Origin: Candidatus Harrisonbacteria bacterium CG10_big_fil_rev_8_21_14_0_10_44_23
GTDB taxonomy: Bacteria > Patescibacteriota > Minisyncoccia > UBA6257 > 1-14-0-10-44-23
Length of the DNA: 20,703 nucleotides
Reading direction: 5' to 3'
Assembly (NCBI GenBank): GCA_002773475.1
Contig: PFBB01000025.1
Span: 1-20,703 of the forward strand
Both the position numbers and the translations under genes were made by a program. Shown here in pieces: positions 1 to 6,490 of the stretch. The notes under the pieces were generated by a model that was not told where the DNA came from, did no database searches, and saw only the letters and a list, made by a program, of their open reading frames with translations. The first letter of the stretch is position 1; the number at the start of each line of letters is the position of its first letter.

Positions 1-275
1 ATGCCGCTAGCCATTAAAATTATAGCAAAACCGATAATTGCGTAGGTGATGGTCTTGATACCTTTTTTAAAATCTTCCGGCTTGCCCTGAGCGAAAAGCA
101 TTTGAAAGGCACCAATGATTATCATGATAACCACGATGATGCTGCCGAACTTAATAAACTCGGAGATGAACTTTGCTAAGAGCTTTTCAAAAGTTTGCCC
201 CTTAAGAGGGTCGTCTAATGTAACCTCGGCGTGGGCGGTTTTGATGATTAGGTTTTGGAAAAAGTTTTTTAGCAT
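1..275 (-). CDS. VirB2/TrbC-like pilin subunit (partial, 3' end outside window)
   Basis: Reading the minus strand from the ATG at 275 gives at least 91 residues with no stop before the window edge. After a short N-terminus ending in an Ala-His-Ala that could be a cleavage site (about residues 14-16), there is a hydrophilic stretch and a hydrophobic helix (FIKFGSIIVVIMIIIGAFQM). A Gln-Gly-Lys-Pro loop containing Phe-Lys-Lys-Gly follows, then a second hydrophobic segment (TYAIIGFAIILMAS). Two helices separated by a basic loop is the plan of VirB2/TrbC pilins. The start lies 6 bp after the stop of the upstream pilin gene, so the two are probably co-transcribed. The family call rests on topology, not on a diagnostic motif. 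Confidence 0.6.
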   Translation of the reverse strand, partial: MLKNFFQNLIIKTAHAEVTLDDPLKGQTFEKLLAKFISEFIKFGSIIVVIMIIIGAFQMLFAQGKPEDFKKGIKTITYAIIGFAIILMASG

Positions 276-281
276 AGTGTT

Positions 282-782
282 TTAATATCTTGGCCAATTT
301 GATTCACCTACTGGACTATCAACTGGATTAATCGGCATGGTGTTGGTGCTGGCAGTAGGAAGCGGTGAGTTGATGTCTCCAGACTGGAAATAATTGCCGG
401 GATTAATGCCGAGTACCCTAAATACAGTGTAGACGATTAAGTAAGACAAGAAAACTATCACTAGCCCAATGATTGCCCCTCTGATTATAGCTATTCCCTT
501 TGAAACCTGAGCTGCGTTGCCGGCGGCGGTAAGGATATTGTAGCCACCGATTAACACAAATAGACTTATTAAGGTGAGGGCAATGCCAATTAGCCAGCGG
601 ATAATGCTTCTACTAAGGCCAAATAGTTCATCAAATCCACAACTACCAGTTGCGTTGGGGGGGAGCCATGGATAGCATTTTACGGCAAATATGCCGGTAG
701 TGTCTTCGGCGTGAGCGGTGGTGGTAAGTATGGGGCTTAGCGCAATTACTAGAGTTAGAGCAAAAAGAGTGGCTTTTCTCAT
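282..782 (-). CDS. VirB2/TrbC-like pilin with signal peptide
   Basis: This is a 166-residue protein. Residues 1-25 form a classical signal peptide: basic MRK, a hydrophobic core, and a probable cleavage site after Ala-His-Ala. The mature part has a short Cys-containing ectodomain (two Cys, near residues 36 and 48, which could form a disulfide). Two membrane segments follow, near 60-85 and 100-125, separated by a loop with Ala-Ala-Gln-Val-Ser-Lys-Gly, then a Ser/Asn/Pro-rich tail. This matches the VirB2/TrbC-like pilins that sit in type IV secretion-like clusters of CPR bacteria. The gene starts 9 bp after the solute-binding protein stop and ends 6 bp before the next pilin, implying one transcript. 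The role (surface fibre, DNA or protein transfer) is inferred from family resemblance. Confidence 0.65.
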   Translation of the reverse strand: MRKATLFALTLVIALSPILTTTAHAEDTTGIFAVKCYPWLPPNATGSCGFDELFGLSRSIIRWLIGIALTLISLFVLIGGYNILTAAGNAAQVSKGIAIIRGAIIGLVIVFLSYLIVYTVFRVLGINPGNYFQSGDINSPLPTASTNTMPINPVDSPVGESNWPRY

Positions 783-791
783 GGATTTATC

Positions 792-2075
792 TTAGCGCAG
801 TTTATCGTTAATGGTGGATTGGGCTTCTTGAAGGGCGGAGGATGGGTCTGCTTGGCTATTTAGCACTTGGAGAATTGCTTTTGAGAGTGCGTCAGCCACA
901 GTTTGATTGTCGGGTTGAAGCCACGATTTTGCAGTAAGGCTTTGGCGAACCAAAAAGTTTTTTTCGCTATTGGCACTCATTTTGGCCAGAAGCTCCCTTA
1001 ACGCTGGTGGTCGGCCGGTGCCGTTGGAGTAATTATTCATTACTTGAGAATTTAGAAGGGTTGATCCAATAAAGTTCCAAGCTAGGCCTTGACTGTCGCT
1101 GGTGGCGGTAACGGCTAGGCCAAAATAGTCGGCGTAGTTGATTGCTTTAGCGACTGGTTTTTGGGGAAGGGAGGCGATGCTAAAATTTAGGAAAGGATTT
1201 TTTTCTTGGATCTTTTTGGCGTTTTGGGAATAGTCGATAATCATAGCCACCTCTTCGGAAGCAAATTTATTGGTAGCATCGCCAATGTCTTCGTTCCAGC
1301 TATATAGATCGTCGGCAGGGTTGGAATAGCGAAGATATCTTTCAAAACTATCGGTGCCGTATTGAGCAAAGGTAACGTTCTCCCCGTTGGCTGAAGTCAT
1401 TTGCACGCCATCTTGAAGCATAAAGGCCGCTAGGATGTCGCTGGCGTTTGAGATGCTTTGATTGCTCCCTCCAAGGGCGGTTGCAGAAAGGATGATGTTT
1501 CCGGCTGGATTTATTTTGGTTAAGATTCGAACTAACTCGTTAAACTTGGTCCAAGTTTCTGGTGAGTTAACAACTCCGGCATCATTAAAAATATCTTTGT
1601 TGTAGAAAAGGGAGAGGGTGTCGACATAGAGGGGGAGGGCGTAAGTCTTGCCATCGATATAAAAGTCGTCGGCGGCAACATCGACAAAGTCGTTAACGAA
1701 GCTAGATCGAGGATAATCAACTTCATCAATGTAGGCGAGTTTGTCAGAGTGCTTTCTTGCCCAATTGTTATCAATCATCACAACGTCTGGGCCTTGTCCG
1801 GCGGCAAGGGCGTTAATGATTTGAGATTCATAATTTTTGGCGGATAGTTGGCGGTATTCGATATCAACGTTCGGGTTTAGAGAATTGTATGGAGCAATAA
1901 AGGTTTCATTAAAAAACCTTTCATCATCTAAGCCCCAAACTGTAAGCTGGCCAACTAGCCCTTGGGGTTCGTTTGATCTAAGGCCGGGAAGAATCCCCAT
2001 AAACATTAAAACGCCAATAAGGATAATGACGAGGATGCCTATAAGAATACCGATCTGGGTGCGAGTAAGTTGCAT
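792..2075 (-). CDS. Membrane-anchored ABC-type extracellular solute-binding protein (family 1, sugar-type)
   Basis: From the ATG at 2075 this is 427 residues. One strong N-terminal membrane helix (about residues 8-30) has no lipobox Cys, so the protein is probably tethered outside the cell by an uncleaved anchor. The remainder resembles MalE/UgpB-like binding proteins: a start reading LTVWGLDDERFF, then AAGQGPDVVMIDNNW, YALPLYVDTLSLFYNKDIF, and WNFIGSTLLNSQVM near the C-terminus. A longer reading from a GTG at 2099 is possible, but that codon lies inside the upstream gyrA terminator stem, so the ATG is preferred. No permease or ATPase gene is visible; downstream are two pilin genes. The ligand cannot be predicted. 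The family call is fairly secure. Confidence 0.8.
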   Translation of the reverse strand: MQLTRTQIGILIGILVIILIGVLMFMGILPGLRSNEPQGLVGQLTVWGLDDERFFNETFIAPYNSLNPNVDIEYRQLSAKNYESQIINALAAGQGPDVVMIDNNWARKHSDKLAYIDEVDYPRSSFVNDFVDVAADDFYIDGKTYALPLYVDTLSLFYNKDIFNDAGVVNSPETWTKFNELVRILTKINPAGNIILSATALGGSNQSISNASDILAAFMLQDGVQMTSANGENVTFAQYGTDSFERYLRYSNPADDLYSWNEDIGDATNKFASEEVAMIIDYSQNAKKIQEKNPFLNFSIASLPQKPVAKAINYADYFGLAVTATSDSQGLAWNFIGSTLLNSQVMNNYSNGTGRPPALRELLAKMSANSEKNFLVRQSLTAKSWLQPDNQTVADALSKAILQVLNSQADPSSALQEAQSTINDKLR

Positions 2076-2096
2076 AGCTATATATTGGAATTTTAG

Positions 2097-2138
2097 CACA
2101 AAAAATAGCTCCTACGGGGGTATGAGCTATTTTTTGTG
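2097..2138 (-). terminator. Intrinsic terminator of the gyrA operon
   Basis: A perfect 15-bp inverted repeat (arms 2097-2111 and 2124-2138, CACAAAAAATAGCTC and its complement) encloses a 12-nt loop. A run of six T is built into the 3' arm in both directions. It sits 7 bp beyond the gyrA stop. The symmetric A/T tracts could terminate on either strand, but only the minus strand has a gene ending here. Confidence 0.8.
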
Positions 2139-2145
2139 TGAATGA

Positions 2146-4626
2146 CTAGAAACAGATGATGCCAATGAGTCGATCGTTGGACTTGAGGTTCATCACCCGA
2201 ACTCCTTGTGTGGCGCGGCCAGCCTTCCTAACGCTCTTGATTTCAGTTCGAATTACCTGCCCCTTGGCTGAGAGAGCGAGAATCTCCTTCTCTTCTTCAA
2301 CTATCCTAGCTGCCATGAGTTCACCGGTCTTCTTGGTGATGTTGGCGGTCTTAATTCCGCTGCCACCTCGAGACTGGACTTTGTATTGACCAATTGGGGT
2401 TTGCTTGCCGTAACCATTACTCATAACCACCAATAGGCGAGCATCTTTGTTGGCGGCTTTAATAATGCTCATAGAGCTAACGAGGTCTTCTTTTCTTAAC
2501 TTGATCCCCTTTACTCCACTGGCGGTTCGGCCCATGGCGCGCACTTGGCTTTCTTTAAACCGAATTGCTTGTCCCTTGAAAGTGGTTAAAATAATCTCAT
2601 CTTTTCCCTCGGTTAAACCAACCCATAGCAAAGAGTCATCTTTTCTAAGGTTGATGGCGATAATCCCACTGCGACGGATGTTTTGGAAGTCGTGAACTGC
2701 GGTCTTTTTAATTACCCCATGACGAGTGGCCATAACCAAGAAGCTGCCGTTATCTTTTGATAGGTTTGGATAAGTGACAATTGCCTCAACCCTTTCGTCG
2801 GTGGGGATTTCTAGGAAGTTGTGAACAGGCTTGCCTTTTGCAGTACGGCTAAACAATGGTATTTCGTAAACCTTAGTTTGAAACACTCGCCCTCGGTTGG
2901 TGAAGAAGAGGATGTTGTTGTGAGTGTCGGTGTAGATGATTTGGCGAAGAAAATCTTCATCCTCAACATTTGAACCAATCAGGCCCTTGCCACCTCGGTG
3001 TTGAGATTTGAAGCTGTTTGGAGCAACGCGCTTGATGTAGCCACCCTGAGAAAGGGTGATGATGGTCTCCTCCTTGAGGATCAGGTCTTCTTGTTCAAAC
3101 TTTTTTATTCCTCCAGCGACAACTTTAGTGCGGCGCTCGTCCCCGTACTTCCTTTTAAGCTCGCCTAGCTCGGTTTGAATCAATTTGATTATCCTACCTG
3201 GACTCTTTAAGAGATCTTTTAGGTCGGCGATAATGTCTTTCTTTTCTTTTAATTCATCTTCGATTTTCTTTCTCTCTAAGGCGGCCAAGGAAGAAAGGCG
3301 CATTTCTAAGATTGCCGAAGCTTGGATCTCGGTGAGCTTAAACTTTTTAATTAAGTTGTTTCGCGCATCGTCCTTGTCTTTAGACTTCTTGATGGTGTCG
3401 ATTATCTTATCGATGTGGGTTAGGGCCTTAGACAATCCCTCTAGGATGTGGGCGCGCTCTTCGGCTTTCCTAAGCTCATATTCAGCTCGACGCCGAACAA
3501 CGATTTTTCGGTGATCGACAAACTCAGAGATGATGTCTTTTAACGACATTACTTGAGGGAGGAGCCCGTTGTTGGTGAGGGCTACCATGTTGAAGTTAAA
3601 CTTTTTCTGAAGATCGGTGTAGGTGTAAAGCTGGTTAAGGATCTTTTGAGGATTAGAGTCGGTTTTTAGTTCGATTGCGATGTTCATACCGTGTTTGTCC
3701 GATTCATCCCGAATATCCTTGATACCATCAATTTTTTTAGTCTGGACCAAGTCAGCCATTTTAATGATTAGCTCAGATTTATTTACCTGATAGGGGATCT
3801 CGGTGACGCGGATGGTAAAGCGAGAGCGTCCTTTAATATTTTTCTCCTCGATGTCGGCAACGGCGCGCATAACCACACCGCCTTTTCCGGTAGTGTAGGC
3901 CTCTTTAATATCATTTTTGTTGAAAATAATTCCACCGGTGGGGAAGTCTGGCCCTTTGATGAATTCAAGTAAGTCTTCGGTGCTGGCTTTTGGGTTTTTA
4001 CTTAGGTGTAGCGTGGCATCGACAACTTCGGATAGATTGTGAGGAGGGATGTTGGTAGCCATTCCGACAGCAATCCCAGCGGTGCCGTTTAGGAGGAGGT
4101 GGGGGACGGCGGAAGGCAGGTAAGATGGCTCCATCTTGGTGTTGGAATAGTTGTCTACCCAGTCAACGGTTTCTTTTTCGATATCATTCAAAAGACCCTC
4201 GGTAATGCGGCTCAGTTTAGTTTCGGTGTACCTCATGGCCGCAGCTTCGTCGCCATCAACTGAGCCCCAGTTGCCCTGACCGATACATAATGGATAACGG
4301 AAGGAAAAGTCTTGAGCCATTCTAACAATAGTTTGGTAGATAGACTGGTCACCGTGAGGGTGATATTTACCCATAACCTCTCCAACGATATCGGCAGATT
4401 TTCTAAATTTAGCATCCGCGTTGGCGCCGCTGTTCCACATACTCCAAAGAATTCTTCTTTGCACTGGCTTTAGTCCATCACGAACATCCGGTAGTGCTCG
4501 AGAAACGATAACGCTCATTGCATAAGCCAAATATGAATCTTTTAGCTCCTTGGTTATCTCTTGCTGAGTAAGGTGCTTGTCTGGAGTAACGGACTCTTCT
4601 TTTTTTGGTTCTTTGGACTTGGGCAT
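2146..4626 (-). CDS. gyrA: DNA gyrase subunit A
   Basis: GyrA cuts and re-joins DNA in the GyrA2GyrB2 enzyme that introduces negative supercoils. From the ATG at 4626 it is 826 residues. The N-terminal signature SVIVSRALPDVRDGLKPVQR and the active-site block AAAMRYTE are present (catalytic Tyr about residue 133). A GyrA box, QHRGGKG, opens the C-terminal beta-pinwheel and separates it from ParC; the canonical box is QRRGGKG, so one residue differs. In the quinolone region HPHGDQSIYQT, the positions of E. coli Ser83 and Asp87 are both Gln. An earlier TTG at 4647 would overlap the upstream gene by 17 bp; neither start has a clear SD, so the ATG, 4 bp after that gene's stop, is preferred. It is last in an operon with the MBL and membrane protein genes. 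Confidence 0.95.
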   Translation of the reverse strand: MPKSKEPKKEESVTPDKHLTQQEITKELKDSYLAYAMSVIVSRALPDVRDGLKPVQRRILWSMWNSGANADAKFRKSADIVGEVMGKYHPHGDQSIYQTIVRMAQDFSFRYPLCIGQGNWGSVDGDEAAAMRYTETKLSRITEGLLNDIEKETVDWVDNYSNTKMEPSYLPSAVPHLLLNGTAGIAVGMATNIPPHNLSEVVDATLHLSKNPKASTEDLLEFIKGPDFPTGGIIFNKNDIKEAYTTGKGGVVMRAVADIEEKNIKGRSRFTIRVTEIPYQVNKSELIIKMADLVQTKKIDGIKDIRDESDKHGMNIAIELKTDSNPQKILNQLYTYTDLQKKFNFNMVALTNNGLLPQVMSLKDIISEFVDHRKIVVRRRAEYELRKAEERAHILEGLSKALTHIDKIIDTIKKSKDKDDARNNLIKKFKLTEIQASAILEMRLSSLAALERKKIEDELKEKKDIIADLKDLLKSPGRIIKLIQTELGELKRKYGDERRTKVVAGGIKKFEQEDLILKEETIITLSQGGYIKRVAPNSFKSQHRGGKGLIGSNVEDEDFLRQIIYTDTHNNILFFTNRGRVFQTKVYEIPLFSRTAKGKPVHNFLEIPTDERVEAIVTYPNLSKDNGSFLVMATRHGVIKKTAVHDFQNIRRSGIIAINLRKDDSLLWVGLTEGKDEIILTTFKGQAIRFKESQVRAMGRTASGVKGIKLRKEDLVSSMSIIKAANKDARLLVVMSNGYGKQTPIGQYKVQSRGGSGIKTANITKKTGELMAARIVEEEKEILALSAKGQVIRTEIKSVRKAGRATQGVRVMNLKSNDRLIGIICF

Positions 4627-4630
4627 ATTT

Positions 4631-4921
4631 TTAATTTTCTGACTCAATAATTATTTGTTTTTTTTGAGATATCTTTTCTCTGAAAAAGAGGATGGTGTTG
4701 GCAGTTTTTAATCTCAGAGTTTGGATCCATTGTGGGGTGCCGGACTCTTCTGGTTGGGGCTCAAGCAGGCTGCCGGTGCTGGAGATAATACTAGAAACGT
4801 GCGCCACCCAGAGAAAGAGGACGATAGCAATTGTAGCGGCGGATAAGATAATTACCCAGCGCAGCTTTGTTTTGTCGTCAGACTCTTGAATCTGATGAAG
4901 TTTTTCCAGCGGGGTTTGCAT
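4631..4921 (-). CDS. Small single-helix membrane protein, unknown function
   Basis: This 96-residue protein starts with a charged segment rich in Glu, Gln and Lys. One transmembrane helix follows at about residues 22-42 (VIILSAATIAIVLFLWVAHV), then a Pro/Glu linker and an amphipathic basic tail with FFREKISQKKQ. I do not recognise a family. It lies between the MBL-fold gene (1 bp gap) and gyrA (4 bp gap), so it is tightly coupled in the same transcript. The ATG at 4921 is the only sensible start. Confidence 0.7.
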   Translation of the reverse strand: MQTPLEKLHQIQESDDKTKLRWVIILSAATIAIVLFLWVAHVSSIISSTGSLLEPQPEESGTPQWIQTLRLKTANTILFFREKISQKKQIIIESEN

Positions 4922-4922
4922 T

Positions 4923-5555
4923 TTAAATCGTTAAGACGATAGCTTGGAGTTTTTCGGTTAAATCTTTTCTTTTTAGGGAGACCTTTTCTTGTGGTTTAGT
5001 GTCTTCGAGACCGAGCTCTTTAAGAAAGTCTTTCACTTCGCTAGCTTTTCGTTTTAATCCTTTCACTTTGAAATGGGTGGGGATGACGATTCGAGGATCA
5101 ACTTGGCGGACGAGTTTAGCCGCTTCTTCGGTACTTAGATATGGATCGCCGCCGCCGGGAATGAAAAGTATGTCGATGTCGCCTAGCTCTTCAAGTATTT
5201 CTGGTTCCTTAAAATTAGATAGACTGTCTAAAAATCCCAAGCTGAGATCGTCAAAGCGCACTCGGAATATTCCTCTTAGGCGATCGGTTTGAGAATCTTT
5301 TTTTAAAGGCCAACCCTTAATTTGAACTTCTTTAATTTCGTATTCACCGGGGCCATGAATAATATGAGTTTCACCGTCTTGGATTTGACCAAAGTCTTCA
5401 GTGGCGGAGATGGCCGGAGTGGAAGTGTGTAAAACTATGTCCGATTTAAAGCGAGGCGTGTTTAAGCCAGAGTCTTTATCGGTTGGGTCGGTCATTATTG
5501 TTATGTCGCCAGAGCTGAGTTTAAAGCAGCCCTCGCCATACCATTGAATTTGCAT
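4923..5555 (-). CDS. MBL-fold (UlaG-like) protein with a degenerate metal site
   Basis: At 210 residues this matches a compact UlaG-like metallo-beta-lactamase-fold family. It has the family opening (MQIQWYGEGCFKL), a TDPTDKDSG strand-turn, the HGPGEYEIK block, GDIDILFIPGGGD, and near the end RIVIPTHFK. The usual metal-binding run H-x-H-x-D-H is not there: the place after DIVL reads HTSTPAISATED. The Gly-His of the opening (typically GHSCF) is Gly-Glu, and the later Gly-Asp position reads LDSL. The fold is probably kept while classical hydrolase chemistry is lost. It is first in the operon ahead of the membrane protein and gyrA, behind the promoter at 5712-5740. The fold is confident; any function is not. 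Confidence 0.8.
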   Translation of the reverse strand: MQIQWYGEGCFKLSSGDITIMTDPTDKDSGLNTPRFKSDIVLHTSTPAISATEDFGQIQDGETHIIHGPGEYEIKEVQIKGWPLKKDSQTDRLRGIFRVRFDDLSLGFLDSLSNFKEPEILEELGDIDILFIPGGGDPYLSTEEAAKLVRQVDPRIVIPTHFKVKGLKRKASEVKDFLKELGLEDTKPQEKVSLKRKDLTEKLQAIVLTI

Positions 5556-5563
5556 ATGAAGAT

Positions 5564-5577
5564 GAATTATGAATCAA
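5564..5577. repeat. Two heptad units of the GAATNAN type before the MBL gene
   Basis: GAATTAT (5564-5570) and GAATCAA (5571-5577) are adjacent 7-mers in the 5' leader of the MBL gene, 8 bp from its start. They are the same kind of units as in the arrays at 19390 and 20124. On its own this is weak; it gains meaning from those loci. Confidence 0.4.
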
Positions 5578-5711
5578 GAGGGAAGGAAACGGGAAAGACT
5601 AAAGAATGTAGCCGTGGGTCTGGATTTGGGAGAATGGATTACGAATGATTTATAAAATGGTGAACAAAAATCAGTAAATGCAGCCCTGTGTGGAGCTGCA
5701 AATTCCCAGTT

Positions 5712-5740
5712 ATTTTAGCAAAAATCGCACCTATTTTCAA
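5712..5740 (-). promoter_or_regulatory. Promoter of the MBL-membrane protein-gyrA operon
   Basis: On the minus strand TTGAAA (5740-5735), a 17-nt spacer and TAAAAT (5717-5712) preceded by TGC give a sigma70-type promoter with an extended -10. It predicts a leader of about 150 nt. The leader carries a stem-loop near 5676-5701 (TGCAGC/GCTGCA), with no SD before the MBL start. Confidence 0.7.
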
Positions 5741-5763
5741 TAGCCGAAAGAAGGGTAAAATTA

Positions 5764-5793
5764 TTGATTTTTTCTTTTTAATTATGGTAGAAT
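5764..5793 (+). promoter_or_regulatory. Promoter for the attenuator-like RNA
   Basis: TTGATT (5764-5769), an 18-nt spacer and TAGAAT (5788-5793), with TGG directly before the -10 (extended -10). The expected transcription start, about 5800, coincides with the 5' arm of the structured RNA starting at 5797. Confidence 0.6.
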
Positions 5794-5796
5794 TTA

Positions 5797-5907
5797 GGGG
5801 CTGATGGAACGTGACAAGCGCAAGAGTCCACACGGGGGACACATGCGTTTGTCACGCTCGATCGTCCGCCACACTCTTTTCAAGCCCCGAATAAGGGGTT
5901 TTTTGTT
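5797..5907 (+). ncRNA. Attenuator-like structured RNA, about 110 nt, ending in an intrinsic terminator
   Basis: A promoter precedes it. An 11-bp hairpin (5811-5821 with 5845-5855, one G-U pair) carries a smaller GTCC/GGAC stem in its loop. AAGAGT (5822-5827) can pair with ACTCTT (5873-5878) as a possible pseudoknot. The 3' end is a terminator: AAGCCCC (5882-5888), GAATAA, GGGG, then a T run to 5904. GGGGCT at the 5' end (5797-5802) can also pair with AGCCCC (5883-5888), competing with the terminator. It could be a stand-alone small RNA or a riboswitch-like switch for the DNA downstream. I find no motif of SRP RNA, 6S RNA or tmRNA. Confidence 0.5.
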
Positions 5908-5910
5908 TCT

Positions 5911-5985
5911 GAGGCAATGTTTAATTTATACTCTCGCGAATGGCAAAGAGCCAGTTTCGCTCAAACATAAATTAAACATTGCCTC
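5911..5985 (+). repeat. Long two-part hairpin: 19-bp perfect inverted repeat around a second stem
   Basis: GAGGCAATGTTTAATTTAT (5911-5929) and its exact complement (5967-5985) form the base. Inside, GCGAATGGC (5936-5944) pairs with GCCA (5950-5953) and TTCGC (5956-5960) around an AAAGA loop. No T run follows, so it is not an ordinary terminator. A GGAGG motif starts 3 nt after it. TTGTTT (5903-5908), 18 nt and TATACT (5927-5932) could make a promoter partly within the left arm. Confidence 0.6.
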
Positions 5986-6034
5986 GTTGGAGGGAGATTG
6001 GGGGGTATCGCCCAATTGAGATGAAGCAGTTCTG

Positions 6035-6147
6035 ACCACCGGACGTAAGGTGCGCCAGGGAGCGCAAAGGGTACGGTCCGGCGGGACGCGGCAAGCGTAT
6101 CCGAAAGTGGTAAAAACGTTGTATAGAACGTGCCACAGCCGCACGGT
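6035..6147 (+). ncRNA. Putative structured RNA with a three-way junction
   Basis: By eye: ACCA (6035-6038) pairs with TGGT (6108-6111). Within it CCGGAC (6039-6044) pairs with GTCCGG (6076-6081), enclosing GCGC/GCGC (6052-6055, 6062-6065). GG-ACGC (6084-6089) pairs with GCGT..CC (6095-6102) around GGCAA. Two small hairpins follow: ACGTT/AACGT (6116-6131) and GTGC/GCAC (around 6130-6144). No plausible protein is encoded here. The high density of complementary segments is suggestive only; no folding energies were calculated. Confidence 0.35.
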
Positions 6148-6164
6148 GTTTAATTGGAGGAATG

Positions 6165-6205
6165 GGGCCCGAACGCGCGATGCGCGTTCGGGCCCTTTAT
6201 ATTTG
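6165..6205 (+). terminator. GC-rich hairpin I (GAT loop), terminator-like
   Basis: A perfect 14-bp stem (GGGCCCGAACGCGC, 6165-6178, with 6182-6195) around a GAT loop is followed by TTTATATTTGAG and, at 6208-6213, TTTTTT. It starts 4 nt after GGAGG (6156-6160), and an ATG (6162) opens a 14-codon frame running through the stem to TGA. It is either a terminator with an interrupted T tract or a structural element. Confidence 0.5.
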
Positions 6206-6229
6206 AGTTTTTTCTGGAGGAGGAACAGA

Positions 6230-6475
6230 ATGTCTGTATCTCGAAATGCAAGGCGGAACGTGGGCCCGTTTGAGGTCGTAGAGCAACACGATCTGGCGGC
6301 CCCATACCTGACAAGGACCTTGCGTAGCGAAGATCAGTTTCTTTCAAGGAGGAGACGGAAATGCCCCGCGAGGGGATGGGTTGGCAGCCCGAATTGGCCC
6401 CCAGGCGCGCATCGCGCGCCTGGGGGCTTCTCTATATATGGTTTTTGGAGGATCCCTGGGTTATCCCAGGGATAA
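6230..6475 (+). CDS. Possible small basic protein, SD-led ORF of 81 residues (doubtful)
   Basis: The ATG at 6230 is preceded by GGAGGAGG (6216-6223), an SD far better than those of the core genes. The frame starts MSVSRNARRNVGPFEVVEQH and has a basic run FLSRRRRK. It then reads through GC-rich hairpin II and stops only within the palindrome at 6452. A second SD (AGGAGG, 6347-6352) with its own ATG (6361) opens another frame inside it, also running through the hairpin. If hairpin II terminates transcription, neither ORF would have a stop. I do not recognise the sequence; the region may be RNA rather than protein-coding. Confidence 0.25.
   Translation: MSVSRNARRNVGPFEVVEQHDLAAPYLTRTLRSEDQFLSRRRRKCPARGWVGSPNWPPGAHRAPGGFSIYGFWRIPGLSQG
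6397..6430 (+). terminator. GC-rich hairpin II (ATC loop), terminator-like
   Basis: A perfect 14-bp stem (GCCCCCAGGCGCGC, 6397-6410, with 6414-6427) around an ATC loop is followed by TTCTCTATATATGGTTTTT. Architecture and tail resemble hairpin I at 6165, although the stem sequence differs. Confidence 0.5.
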
Positions 6476-6484
6476 CCCAGGGAT
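6452..6484. repeat. 33-bp palindrome, 16-bp perfect arms
   Basis: ATCCCTGGGTTATCCC (6452-6467), a single A at 6468 and the exact complement (6469-6484). It is made of alternating ATCCC and TGGGT-type blocks. It ends 6 bp past the thrS stop on the minus strand and has no T run on either side. It may be a protein-binding or recombination site or an mRNA 3' end stabiliser for thrS. Confidence 0.75.
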
Positions 6485-6490
6485 AAGGTT

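Noticed and set aside
2076..2099. GTG start of the solute-binding protein at 2099
   Set aside because: It would lie within the stem of the gyrA terminator.
5797..6200. SRP RNA, tmRNA, RNase P RNA, GEMM riboswitch
   Set aside because: Key motifs were looked for (GGAAG tetraloop region, tRNA-like T arm, P4 core, GEMM core) and not found.
6050..6229. N-terminal part of the long plus-strand ORF ending at 6475
   Set aside because: It runs through several hairpins, has no SD at its start and an unlikely composition; only the part from 6230 has a start signal.
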